Origin: Orbilia blumenaviensis
Taxonomy: Eukaryota > Ascomycota > Orbiliomycetes > Orbiliales > Orbiliaceae
Direction of reading: 5' to 3'
Assembly: GCA_036872755.1 (NCBI GenBank)
Contig: JAVHNS010000015.1
Coordinates: 992,001 to 1,056,000 of the forward strand
Length of the DNA: 64,000 nt
Each line of letters begins with the position of its first letter. Positions within the stretch are counted from its first letter, which is position 1. Below the pieces are notes generated by a model, which saw only the letters and a program-made list of their open reading frames with translations, did not search any database and was not told the origin of the DNA. Of the stretch, positions 11,626-23,167 are shown piece by piece. The position numbers and the translations under genes were made by a program.

Positions 11626-12884
11626 TTTGGCTCCTTTTTTTTTGAAGAAATATATGGGGAATTGATATTTGTCTATGGTTTTGGATCGTCTAGGCTCCAA
11701 GGAACCAAGGAAGCTGGAATAGAAAACAAAATGTGGTAGTTAAGCTCGATCTTGGTGTTTATATTTATATATCCTAACAGGTCACTGGTTACTACTTTAA
11801 TTTTTCCAAAAGTCCGATAAACTCCGCCAAAGGCTGCATCTATAACGTTATTCCCCCCCCCCGCAAAAAAGATCTTCGATATCACAGATTATGTCGACCT
11901 GGTATTCGGTAGTTGCGATAACCCCCCCTGCATAAACACTCAAGAGGGCTGGAGTGTGGTTTATGCATGTCATCTTTCGCCAGGAATGGGTTGAAACAAG
12001 CGCACCTGCATGAAAAGCATATGGAAACATTCCATGGGTAGATGTAATATAATATGCCCCATTGACTAGTTCACGTGGTACAAGCTTACCAAGTCTGGGG
12101 TGGACGTCGGAATATGGTTTTGCGGTGGGTCTGCCTCATGATTCTTCGTTCTTGGGAGTGTGCTTTTTTTTTTTTTTTGGTGCTCGGCTAAATTTGGCGG
12201 GCCGGGGGGCCGGTACCTCCCTGCATTAGCGAGTTTTGGGAGGGAGAGAGGATGGGAGGTTGGGACTGGTTTTCTGTACATATCGATGTGTTCGTCGTAG
12301 GCGATCGGCGTCGACGTGATATTTTAGGGCCGTTGACTGAATTCGTCGCATAAGGAATGCGGAGTAATGTCAGCAGTGCCGGGGGGTAGTTCGATGTCCG
12401 ATCCCTCCAGGCTTGGACTCTGGCTGGTATCGAGGGGTTGCAGATGACTGATATATAACCTGGTGATTCGGCTTTCAAGCGTAGATATGCTCACTGCAGT
12501 ATGACAGAAGAAATATTCTATCGGGTATTTTTAACGTTTATCTGCCATTTGCCTCGTGTCCAGGCCTCGCTAAATATTGTGTTATGTCAGGCCGCGCACC
12601 CACGCGGTGCGCAGAATACAACAAGGTCAACACAACGGTTAGAGCTACCCGGTCCGGGCAACACGAACACGCGGCGACCCACCCGGAGACCCACCCGGGC
12701 AACTTCGGTCCTCGGGCCAACGTCAGTTCAGTTCCCTTGGTCCGGATGCAATAGAGAGCCGCGGCCTGACACTGTGATACGCATATCCTTCAGTATATAA
12801 AGCATAGATAGCAGTCATGTATATAGCTCCTTGTTTTTTAATCTATAACCATAACTAAGATTATCTTCTCAACCGTCGTGATAC
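11626..12884. other. Intergenic, no supported gene
   Basis: The first part is the DJ-1-like promoter. A word GTGATACGCATA occurs at about 12773 and again at about 12879. Several short frames at 12188-12800 lack start context or domains and are not called. Confidence 0.35.
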
Positions 12885-13420
12885 GCATACTCTCGCATAT
12901 ATAATCTTACATGTTAGCTACCATGCCAGTTATTATGAAAATTAATTAGTATGCTAATTACTATACCAATTAACGTATTAGCTAGCAAATCAGTTAAAAT
13001 GATAGTTAATATATTAATTTATAACTCAGCTTACGTACTATAATAATTCTTTTATTGCATATTCGTTAGTATGGTAGTTGGTATTATAGTTGGCATAGTT
13101 AATATAGTAATTAGCACAGTACGGTCGATCTTATCAATATTCTAATTAACGACTTAGCTTTTTGTATTTTTATTATTTAATTTTTTTATATTTTTTTTGA
13201 GGCATTTCTGATGATTTTTTAATATTTGAATTTCAACAATTTCATTATGACTTTTGCGATTTTAATAGTAAAATTAAATTTTGCGGTCTTGTTTTAATTT
13301 TATGTTGTCTGTTTTATTATAATATTACGATTTCATACCAACGAGACCAATTTCACGTAATAATTTGGTTTTTTTTTGTTTTATGTTATAAAATGAATCT
13401 CATCTGTCGGGTGGTTCCTA
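12885..13420. repeat. AT-rich island with iterated short words
   Basis: Base composition becomes extremely AT-rich with no open frame. From about 12925 to 13150, variants of GTTARTATRGTARTT recur on both strands, and T-runs follow to about 13375. This looks like a decayed repeat, possibly mutated by RIP, or a structural AT isochore. No element could be identified. Confidence 0.6.
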
Positions 13421-14132
13421 TGGCGCGCCGTAAGGGAGGGACATTTACAGCATTAAGGCATAAGAGGGGGGAGTGATATGAAAAATCGAGAGTTGGGATA
13501 GCTTGCGAATGTTTAATAGTATCATGGGCTCTAAAGCTACCTAGGCTACTATCGCAAGTTTTAAAAAATTAGTAGGCATCATATGAAGCGGGACGAGTGT
13601 GGTTTTATAAAGTAGGGCCTCCACTACGAGAGACGCGAATGATCCGGGGTTTCGTCAGAAATTGTCTTGTAAACCAGTTTGAAGAGACATTCCATTACAC
13701 TCCAACCTCAAACCGGTTTATATAATCTCAGCCGCGGACACTGTTGACAAAGAGTATAACAGGCCCATACGTACGTTTATCAGAATCAGCACAATACCCT
13801 AGCTCTATTTCACGAATAAGTCCACTAAAAAGTGTATATACATCCATCCTACCCAACTTGTATGTCTATTGATCTATCCGTCGGTCCCTTTATCCAATAT
13901 CCTGAGCGTTAATGCATATATCTAGGGCTAGTACGCTTGCAGGCTCTCAGCAGGCCCAGGACTGGCCTATTGGCTTATGAGTGCTCTAATCTGATGTGGG
14001 CTACGTAAGGCGGATAAGCAGACCAGCGGACAGCTAGCTGACCGAAATGCGGAATAATGCACGCCGATCGATTTGGATTAAGAGGATGAACCTTCTATTA
14101 TAACATAACCGTCTTACTGCTACTTAACCAAT
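13421..14132. other. Intergenic, nothing recognised
   Basis: Normal composition returns. No open frame or RNA gene was recognised before the 3' end of the phosphorylase-like gene. Confidence 0.35.
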
Positions 14133-15722
14133 TCACGCGTCGTTTGCGTCTGAATATGGATGGGGTATATGTTCTTGCTTCACTGTTATATTGACATATA
14201 CCGTACTACTATTTTCCTGCCACTGTCCTTTGAAAGGCTTACGCTTTTCCTCCGTTTTCGCGAGCCTCTGTGGAGCTAAATCCTTGTCTACACTTTCTGC
14301 TTCCTCAATACGTTGAATAAGTTTGCCATTTAAATTTGCCAAATTATCAAGAACCCTCCGCTGTTCCTCAGGAGGCTGGTCAGAGATACGGCGAACGGCC
14401 ATTCTTTTCATAACCTTTGAAAGTATCGTCGCATACTCAATCAAACTTAATGATTTGGATCGAGCGTTGTTTGCCCAGCTCGTGCCCCAAAAGAAATCGA
14501 AGAGAGCATCCTCTGTATCACTATCAGGAGAATTATCGAGGCTTGAGGATGAATTTGACCCCAATGATGATTGCGACCGTGACTTCATCGGATCGGATAG
14601 CTGTGGGGAGGTTTTTCTCTGAGTTGGGGTATATATTCTCTCCAGTATTGTGTGGTACCATGAGGTAGCTTGTGTTTGCCCAGGTGTATTTTCTACCCGC
14701 GTCCGCTCAAGCCGGTCATGTTTATAGCCGCTCGATAAATAAGGTTCCTCGTGCTCTATAGAAACAATTAGTTGGATACGGTTATTGCTCCACGAATAAG
14801 AGCAAGGGCTAATTTCATAATCTAGCTCTTCAAAAATGGGGCATTTACTAGACGTACCGAATTGTGGACACCGGCGCACGATATATGCCGCAACAGTGGC
14901 GGCCGCAAGTGCCGCCAACTTTTGCCAGTTGTCCCCCTTACTTGCGTCCGCAAAATCAGATATGCCCCTGATAGTAAGACAATTATGTTCAGGCGCCATT
15001 CCAGCGGCCTCCATTTCGATACAGCCTATGTCTCCTTGAGATACTTTGTCCCTGAATTCAGCGCTTTTGACCACAGTGTCTCCCGACGCTATGCCCTCGT
15101 GGTATATCGTCGGGGCATACTCCGGAGGAACGGTGAAGTAGTGGTGAACTGTATCTTTTATATGACCAACGGCATCATCCGAGCATATATGTGTCGTATT
15201 AATTGCAAGTTGAGTGAGAATCTCTGGTGGGCGCACAGTATTCATATGGCCTAACGATTCCTGCTTTTCGCCGGTTATTTCCTTTTTCCAGTCATGTTTA
15301 TACACGAATCTTCCAATGACGACGTCTCCTAGCTCGATTTTACGATTCTTTCGAGGGACTCCAGCTCCAATTCCGACCAAAAATGTGTATTTAAGTCTCG
15401 GAAATGTCCTCCAAGCATTAGTCGCTATTCTGGAGGTAGCAGTCGTGCCTGTAGATCCTGGGATACCTAGAGCGACGAAGTGTTGTCCAATCTTGCCGAG
15501 TGTGTAAACATTATGATCCCCTCTAAACGAGTGGCTACCATGGGATTCTGTGAAAAGTTTCCTCATTTCCTTGCCCTCCATTCCAAGAGGACAGATGATG
15601 AGGATGTTGTAATTTTCCGGGTACGGAGGGCCGTCGGGGTCTTTGCTGGAGACGTAGCCACCCCGGTAGCTGGTTTGACTAAGAGAATCCCCTTCTTGGT
15701 ATCGCGAATGTTGAAAAGGCAT
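14133..15722 (-). CDS. PNP/UDP-phosphorylase family protein, NLR-effector-like
   Basis: A single-exon 529-residue protein starts at an ATG at 15722. Residues about 37-305 form a nucleoside phosphorylase fold (PNP_UDP_1). Visible motifs are LVGIGAGVP, GDVVIG, ASGDTVVKSAEFRDK, the substrate-binding EMEAAG and RGISDFAD. The known family cleaves nucleosides or related N-glycosidic bonds. In fungi this domain is a common N-terminal effector of NLR proteins, normally followed by NACHT or NB-ARC and repeats. Here no nucleotide-binding or repeat domain follows. The C-terminal 200 residues hold a Ser/Asp-rich disordered stretch (about 385-410) and a charged, possibly helical tail. It may be a free-standing immune-type effector, a truncated NLR or a metabolic enzyme. 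The catalytic motifs look intact. Confidence 0.85.
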   Translation of the reverse strand: MPFQHSRYQEGDSLSQTSYRGGYVSSKDPDGPPYPENYNILIICPLGMEGKEMRKLFTESHGSHSFRGDHNVYTLGKIGQHFVALGIPGSTGTTATSRIATNAWRTFPRLKYTFLVGIGAGVPRKNRKIELGDVVIGRFVYKHDWKKEITGEKQESLGHMNTVRPPEILTQLAINTTHICSDDAVGHIKDTVHHYFTVPPEYAPTIYHEGIASGDTVVKSAEFRDKVSQGDIGCIEMEAAGMAPEHNCLTIRGISDFADASKGDNWQKLAALAAATVAAYIVRRCPQFGTSSKCPIFEELDYEISPCSYSWSNNRIQLIVSIEHEEPYLSSGYKHDRLERTRVENTPGQTQATSWYHTILERIYTPTQRKTSPQLSDPMKSRSQSSLGSNSSSSLDNSPDSDTEDALFDFFWGTSWANNARSKSLSLIEYATILSKVMKRMAVRRISDQPPEEQRRVLDNLANLNGKLIQRIEEAESVDKDLAPQRLAKTEEKRKPFKGQWQENSSTVYVNITVKQEHIPHPYSDANDA

Positions 15723-18144
15723 TGATGTTCAAGAATCGTTTTTAATATGGAAAATAGTATACTAGTATCGATGTGCTTGGCTATGAGCGTTCATGAAGCT
15801 ATCACACAACTTGCAAAGCTTCAGCTTGCATGGTTGATGAAATGGAAGGTGTTATCGCCCCAAAGGGCCAGCGAGGATGGCGGCACGACTTGAACGCATC
15901 CATCAGCCTGATCCTTCTATCAAAACCAAGTAGATGTCCTCATCGCCGTATATATCCATATCTGTATAGGTAGGTCCAAGCAAGAAAGATGATTGCGATC
16001 TATTGCAGCAATTGGACCCTGATATCAATGATAGTGAGGCTAACCTAGGCGGAAGGTTCTATGCAGTGGTGACTCACTCTGCAGGTTCATAATCAGGCTT
16101 GGGACTTGAACGTGTGTATAGTTCAGCCTTTCAGCGTCATGGTTCTCTTGGGTGGGAGATGCCCATAACTAATTACAGCCTATGGTTCCCGTCTCGCTTA
16201 TTTGCCGATAGATACCATTTCGTGTACTGCGATGATTGGCTATTCTGTTGGATATTTGACTGGCAATGAATGTCCTAGCATATTTATAGTGTTGATACTG
16301 TGGCGTATCATGCGTGGTTACCCCGCACCTATATCGATATATCTAGACCTGCTCACTTGATATGTTTGGTGACCCAATCACCCTACATGGTCGCGACCTG
16401 GTTTTTTTTCTCTTTTCCCTCGTGGTGGGAGCTCACTCGCTGCTTGTTGAACCAATGAAAAACGGAACATGTTTGCTCTTATCCAATGACTGCTAAAGCT
16501 AGCACTCAGAAAGTTATTTCTTAATACTTATGGCGAAAGCGATTTCTTCCCTTCATAATCAAGCGGGGCAGCATATTCGGCTCCGTAATCATATTAAAAT
16601 AGTTACTTTCGGCGGATGTGCCCCTTATTTTTCTGTCACGGTAATTTTGTAGTGAATGGCAAATCGGACCATAGAATCAAAAGCCAAAGTAGCCAGAATG
16701 GTAAAAAAGAGAGTTATATAAACTGGCAAGAAGATGCTTTTGCCGAACCAGTGCCAGAAATTGCAGTAGTCTCACTCTAATATTATTTATCAGTGTATAG
16801 TATACTTCAATAGTTTGCCTCTCCCTCCTTGTTCTTAGTTTAGTTCAAGTTTATAGTCTTTCAAGTCAACCACCCGCCCACGAAACCATTTTTTACCATA
16901 ACATAGCTTACAACATCACCTCCTCAGAATGATAACCTACCACACCTTTAAATTTTCCAAGATACTATCGTATCCTAGCTATCACCGAAAATTATCAGCA
17001 TGCCAATATTCCTTAAATTGATTGAGATTTTGAGGGTTGAAAACATCCACTTTTGTCAAAAAACTTCATGTGTTTTTGGAGTTTTGAAGCCCAAAAGTGT
17101 CATGTGACTATCTACGGTATCATTTATGGGCGTGAGTTATGGTTGAAGCCTTTGGTAGATTGTTGGGGCTTCATTATGACCGTATTAGGGGTGTGGTGGG
17201 GCGCTGTGTGTCGGAAGAGCTTCCATATTTTAGAGGCTCAACGCATCCTTAGCCCTGGATAGGTGTACTACTGCACTGCAACACTTCTGAATGTATACAC
17301 CTACTCATTCTATGCTACTGCATCTTTCTACTGGTACTAGACCATTCTGTTGTTTTATCAGACCAGAGGGTTTGATATCAAGACTACAAAGGCTCCAATA
17401 GTACATCTAATTTTGAAGTATATGTGTTTATATTGTTGTATTTCGTTATATGCACCAGCCACAGTTCTGGATTCTTGTGGCGCTATCGCACAGATGATAG
17501 GCCTCGGTGCGGGCCGGACTGACGGCATTTCTTCACCAAGGCCTGTGGCAGATTATTATTTTCGCTTAGCATGGATCTCGCTATTTTTATAGTTCTACTA
17601 AAGCTATGGATAATTTTGGGGATAGTATTCTATACTGTGATGCGTTTAAGGATACAATAAATATAAAGATATGCTCTTGCGTAAATGAAAACGTTGAAAG
17701 TTCTTATGATATGATAGTAAAAACGGTCTATGGGGCTATCACAAAGTTGTTGGATTATATGAATAGGCGGGGAGAATACACAAATTGCGGCCGCTTTTGA
17801 CACGCGCTGTACATAATACAGGTGATTGGAGTTGGATCGATATCACAGGTTATGAGGTTACAAACATTGAACCAAGTGGTTAACTTTGATATCCAAAGAG
17901 CACCCGCCAGGAGCCATTTTACAAGGAAGGCTGAATATTTCGTAATACAACAATCTATGAAAGGCCTAATCAGACACAGGCAATAAGGTATCATGGTCAC
18001 GATCACGATTTACGGCACCAGATTCACGGGAACAATGATCAACCAACAAAATTTATTCCTTGGTGCACTAAGGCACCCAAATCCTCGTAAATAATAATAA
18101 TAAAAAAAAAAAAAACGCCCGCACGGCCACCGGAAACAAGAAAA
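15723..18144. other. Intergenic, 2.4 kb, no supported gene
   Basis: Includes the promoter of the phosphorylase-like gene. A TATA-like GTTATATAAACT at about 16713 on the plus strand is followed by a CT-rich leader, but the ATGs after it open only very short frames. A run of 14 A lies near 18102-18115. Nothing else was recognised. Confidence 0.35.
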
Positions 18145-19079
18145 TTATTTTTGGGCCTCGGCCCCACCCTTGGTCTTTCGAGAGACCTGTGAGGACGAAT
18201 CTTAAGGTTAGCAATCTCGCAAACTAAATATTATATAGATCGAAAGGATATACATACCAACTTCGACAGCTTCTCCAAGGCCTCCTTGAGCTTGGAGGCG
18301 AGACGGGCCCGCTTACCATGCCCAACGGGCATGGGTTCCTCCATGGGGAGGTAGCGAAGGAGCGGGTCCTTGGTTGCCCGGATGGTCCCAAAGTAGTGCT
18401 GTGGCAACCAGCGCCACAGCTCCACCTCGAAACAGAGGTACTCCAGCTCCTTCCTCATGCCAGACCCGGCAACAGAATCGGCAACGCCTCTGAGGAGGCT
18501 ACCGACCGTCGAATCCCTGATCATCGAATCCTTTGACAGATCGATGTTCAGCAATTCGACGGCCGGTTCGCCGTCCCCATCAACGATCCCGATTCTGATG
18601 CTCATCGGGTATCTGGTCTTGACGTTGTTGTTCTCGTGAAGGAAGACCGGCTTCCTCACGCGCTTGAAAATGCTGCGCTTGGGGCCCTCCTTCGTGGTGT
18701 TCCTCTCCGAAGCTGGGAAAAGTGGATCGCTCAGAATGCAACCACTTTCCCCGAGGAAAGTCTGTGCCATTGCCCAGTAACAGGCGGATTTGGCCCTTTG
18801 CTTCGAGAACCCCGTGGTGAAAAAGTCCATGCCAACCATGGCTTTTCCCATGCCGCATCGCGAGAAGCGGACTTTGAACCCGATGCAGGGGTCGGAAAGG
18901 ATCTTGTGCATAACAACGCCGCATGGTTGCAGCTTGGAGTATCTCATCGAACGGAACTCATCTTCTGCGAGAAGTTTGTTCCAGAAAATGCAAGCCTCTG
19001 AAACGGGGATGTGGGATTGCCACGGGAGGAAGGAGAGGATGCGTCGATGGACACTGACTGGCAAAGATTGGAAAGACAT
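18145..19079 (-). CDS. F-box domain protein
   Basis: Exon 18258-19079 joins exon 18145-18186 through a 71-base intron (GTATGT donor, GCTAAC branch, CTCACAG acceptor, phase 0), giving 287 residues. The N-terminus LPVSVHRRILSFLPW with a following SEACIFWN is a typical F-box, which binds Skp1 and recruits substrates to SCF ubiquitin ligases. The rest of the protein has no recognised substrate-binding repeat. The last exon supplies a basic tail (VSRKTKGGAEAQK). If the intron is retained, the protein ends 8 codons into it at 18231. Substrate unknown. Confidence 0.8.
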
Positions 19080-19935
19080 CTTTTTTGGATGAAATCGGAA
19101 ATATGCAATGGGGGTATGCTTGGGAAAGCTTTCTAATGAATAGCGATGGATGGTTTGACGTCAGAATTTTGTATCGCGAGATGGGATACTTCGCGGACGG
19201 TTCTCACTGACTTACTAGCTTTTGATGCTTGGAGCGTAGTAAGCGGATTGGGACACCGAAATTAACTCGATGGTTAATGGCAATGAGATGGAGGTCAAAT
19301 GTAAAGTGGGGGTATGGTGACAAATCTGAAGAGGGTTTGATGATGGTAGATGAGCCTGGGGAAGTTTCATCAATGATGGTTCTGCTGATGCTTAAATACT
19401 GCGACTGCTATGGTGAGGGTTTCTACTAGAGGGTTTACCTATCTACAAAGAGCCGAGCGGACTCACACTGAGGCTAGTAATAACTATATAGGGCAACGAC
19501 ATGTTTGCCCGTCTACGAGGAAAATTTCTCTACCGCTTAATCTCACGGCTGCTCGTCTGGCGGTATCCATGATGCCTTAGTGGTGATGTAACACTCGCAT
19601 AATTTCTATCAGGGCGATGCTAAATCAAAAATCATATAGAGCTAAGCCATTGTTTACTACAAGGCCACGATATTATCAGAATTACATGGTATAAGGCGAC
19701 TGCGCTCTTGTTAACAATAACTCGCATAGTACGAGAAAGGCATTAACTTGGCTATACGGCACCAGCCATAGAAAAAAAGTCGTTGATTTGATCATGATAT
19801 GACTATCTAACTGGGGCGGAGACTAACTATCTAACTATAAACAGTGGGCCAGATTACACACTCTACAGGGCCTTGGAACGGCACTCCAAATAGATTTACA
19901 GGTGGAGTTAGCACCTCGATGGGTCCACCCAGCGA
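19080..19935. other. Intergenic, no supported gene
   Basis: Promoter of the F-box gene and the 3' flank of the next gene. The one short plus-strand frame at 19229-19429 has no recognisable feature. Confidence 0.35.
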
Positions 19936-21317
19936 CTATTGAAGCATTGGATATTGTCCACTCCACAATGTTTCTCGGGGCATGATATACTGATACCAGA
20001 ACTTATAATAAGCTGCAACATCTTTATCAAAGTATTGCTGCCTCCCATTGATGATAGCCTCTCCCTGTAGATAAGGGTCGGCAAGTTCTTCGAACTCAGT
20101 CATATGTTCTTCCTGTGCAAACATCTTGGCCAACATCGTTTCCAAAAAATTCTTCCAACTCCCTGGTGATACCCTATTATCAACAAGCAACGGATACTCC
20201 AACTTCTTATGCTCTAGAGTATGCGTGTTGATCCTCAAGCATGGGATTGCGGAGAAGCCCCTCCTATTATTCCACATCTTATAGCTTCTGTGCCCTTTGA
20301 CACCAAATGTGCAGTTTTCGACTTGCATCGGGTTTTTGGGAAATCTGATACCATCGATCCCAAGATCGACGGTCCACGTGAACGTATCACCTACCCGACG
20401 GTGGGGGCGAATCGGGCATTGCAGTTTACATTCGTGGAATTTGCCATAGTTGGTGATTTTGTAGCCGCGATTTAAGTACTTCAGCATCGCATTCATCCTC
20501 TTCTCGGATAGGTCAGAGTATGTTTGAAATCCTTCTTTCTGGAGAATGGTGTGATAGGGAAAGAGATTATAGGCTCTGTTGTATGTGAAGAAGTTCATTA
20601 TGTATGTGGCGTAGTAGCCTTCGATGATGGCTAGTAGCTCGGGACCATTCGTCAAGATCATGTCGATATGAAGATTCTTCTTTTCGTTGTTGAATCGATA
20701 GACCTAACTCATTCATAAATTAGTTATTTGGATTTTTTTTTCCCCCCTGAAATAAGGAACATTACACTTACATCACGGATCTGTGGCGCAGTGTATGTGC
20801 CGTACGAGAACGCCTGCTGGATCCTCCCGTCGGCAGCGTCCATATTAGCTCTCATATTAGCTCTCACTCGAGCAGAATCGACGCTCGTAAGCGAACTATC
20901 CACCGTTCGTGACTGCCACGGAAAGGGTTCAAACTTGAACCCTGCGTTTGTAAAAATCTTTGATGTTTCTCTGAGTGATGATCGAGAGCTGGTATAAACA
21001 TCCAGATCCTTAGTTGGCCACTTATCACGAGAAAAGAATTTTAGGGCAACGCTTCCGCCAACTATGAGATTGTGATCCGCCATAGCCTGTCTGAACGCTA
21101 GGGTATGGTCGTCGAAAAATGGTCGGAGATGTGGATCAACGTTGAAGACGCAGTAGTATATGTCGTGGATTGTTTTGCAGGTTGCAAATAATCGGAACAT
21201 ATCCTGAGTCTCGAGATGATCTAGTATTGCATCGTAGCATGGCTTAAGATTCGCATTCAGAACATCTAGTATTGTTGGACCCTTTTTCTTCCCCTCGGTG
21301 GTCTTGGTGGAATCCAT
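19936..21317 (-). CDS. F-box-like protein with nucleotidyltransferase-fold domain (copy A)
   Basis: Exons 20772-21317 and 19936-20703 join through a 68-base phase-0 intron (GTAAGT, acceptor GTTAG) to 437 residues. The start at 21317 (MDSTKT) is the first ATG in frame and lies at the position equivalent to the start of the neighbouring paralogue. The first 75 residues resemble an F-box (AILDHLETQDMFRLFATC). Then comes a polymerase-beta-type nucleotidyltransferase signature: IVGGSVALKFF, then KDLDVY with the D-x-D metal ligands, and a third carboxylate in HIDMIL. The central YYATYIMNFF block is shared with copy B. Known members of this fold transfer nucleotides to proteins, RNA or antibiotics; activity here is inferred only. 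It lies in tandem with copy B. Confidence 0.72.
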
Positions 21318-22066
21318 TCTTTCCAACAATTGGTATGTTGAAAATACAACGTCAATCCCGTGTTGCGATGTGTTGACTATGGAAGGTCGATTCGAACTAC
21401 CCTGGTTCACTTCCCCGCCGCACTGGTATGAGACCACAAGGACTTCGGTTCAGTGTTCCAAGTCTGGATCTCGCACTACCCCAGCTAGTCGTACGTAGGC
21501 TTTACTGTATTAGATATTATGACTTTTCGCGGGTCTGGGCGTACGAGCGTTGCCTTATGAACAAGGGGAGGTCTCTTCCTAGGGGCAGGATTCCGTTCCG
21601 CTGGCCTGGATGAGAAGCAAAGCGGGGAAAGGTGCGAGAGGCTATCACGATGCTAAAACTTGGGGGATGCCCTACAGAAACAACACACTGGAATATTCCC
21701 AGCCTCGCAGATTTGGCCATCGATCGAAGTTTCGGGAACGCTTTAAAAGAAGGCTGTATAGATGCATACTTATTAAGTGGATATCAAGTCATTAAGAATT
21801 CTCACTTTTTCAAAAGCTACAAGTTAATTATTCTTCGGATCTCAGGTGCTCGCTCTACTTTATATTCTTTAGTCTGTCGCTTCGGGTCAGGAGGATTCAT
21901 TTATTTCTTATCCCAATATGCCTTGTTAATAACCGCTAGTACGTAATGTATGTAACATAGTAAGAAAAAAAAGCTAGTTTAATATGAGCAATGCAGTGAC
22001 TGAGCAACTAAGATGAGCAGGTACAAAGCTTTATCCGAATGTGCAAAGCCAATGACCAACCCGCGC
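21318..22066. other. Intergenic between tandem paralogues
   Basis: Promoter and 5' region of copy A and 3' flank of copy B. The few short frames show no domain. The word ACATACCAA upstream of the copy A start also occurs just before the copy B start, suggesting that duplication included some 5' flank. Confidence 0.35.
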
Positions 22067-23167
22067 TCAGATGATGTCACGGTACGGCGGACTTTCGAGA
22101 ATTAGACTATCAGCCTGTTCTAGTCGCTTTCGGACCAAAATACTGCAATAATCGCGCTCGAAGTCGCCATAGGAAGGCACCGAGTCGCGCCAGGCGCCAA
22201 GCTTCGATCTCACAATAAATTCTGTCCCTTGACTCTCCTTCTTGCTGGTTGGGGCCTTGATTCCATCAAGACTAAGGGGTAGAACCCACGTGTCACAGTC
22301 ACCGACGGTTCTGGATCGAACGAAGACTTTGTCTTCGTCGCTCCACATGTTGTGGATTTTATACCCTCGGTCATGATACTTCGCAACGGCTCTTAGCGTT
22401 CTCTCCCCAGGCTCGATAGACAATGTCTCAAGTGGTACGTAGAACCCCAGCTTTTTGCGGAAGGTCATCGACGCAAAGAGGGAGAATGCGGTCCGGTATG
22501 AGAAAAAGTTCATTACATAGGTTGCATAGTAGGACAAAATGACCTTGAGAATGGTGTGCTCTGCTAAGATCACTTCAACTTTTCTTCCCGTCTTCTCATG
22601 AACGAACGCGTAAACCTATATTACCGTCAGATACTGGCTATTTGTACAGCCCGAATGTAAATTCTTACTTACATCCATGACGTTTTCATATACCCGAGCC
22701 CCTTCGCCTACCCTCGCAAGATCGATAGGCTTGGTCACTTTCTTTGACCTTTGCCTTGCACTATCGCTGAGGCGAAGCGTCTTCTCGAGATTGGCAGCTT
22801 GCCAAGCATATGGTTTAAACTGGTAACCTTCTTTTACAAGGAATTTGGCCACGATCGGTACCGATCCCTGCGACTTGGTATAGACGTCGACGTCTGAGGA
22901 TTGCCATTTCTCGCGGCTAAAGAGTCTAAGAGCCATGCTACCTCCAACAATCAAGTCGTTGTCCGCCATCACTTGACGGAACGCCAGGGGGTCGGTAAAA
23001 AACGGACGCAACAAAACATTGACATTGAAAATATGTTTCGTCAGGGCGTGAGTTTGACGGCATGTTGCGAGCAAACGAACGGTATCTTGAGGGTTGAGAT
23101 TCTCAAAGATGGCGGTATAAAAAATTGGCTGGCCTGAATCCAGCAGGGTGAGGAGGTTTGGAGCCAT
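22067..23167 (-). CDS. F-box-like protein with nucleotidyltransferase-fold domain (copy B)
   Basis: Exons 22673-23167 and 22067-22615 join through a 57-base phase-0 intron (GTAAGT, acceptor ATATAG) to 347 residues. The ATG at 23167 (MAPNLLTLL) is the first in frame; the longer reading would begin with GTG. Layout matches copy A: an F-box-like start (AIFENLNPQDTVRLLATC), then IVGGSMALRLFSREKW and SSDVDVY with the metal-binding Asp pair, then a strand with KVEVIL where the third carboxylate is Glu rather than Asp, then YYATYVMNFF. The intron falls at the same place as in copy A, just after a VMD/IRD aspartate, supporting tandem duplication. The C-terminus is about 90 residues shorter. Function unknown. 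Confidence 0.72.

Noticed and set aside
21318..21437. 40-residue N-terminal extension of nucleotidyltransferase copy A
   Set aside because: The frame would have to start with GTG; the first ATG is at 21317 and matches the paralogue's start.
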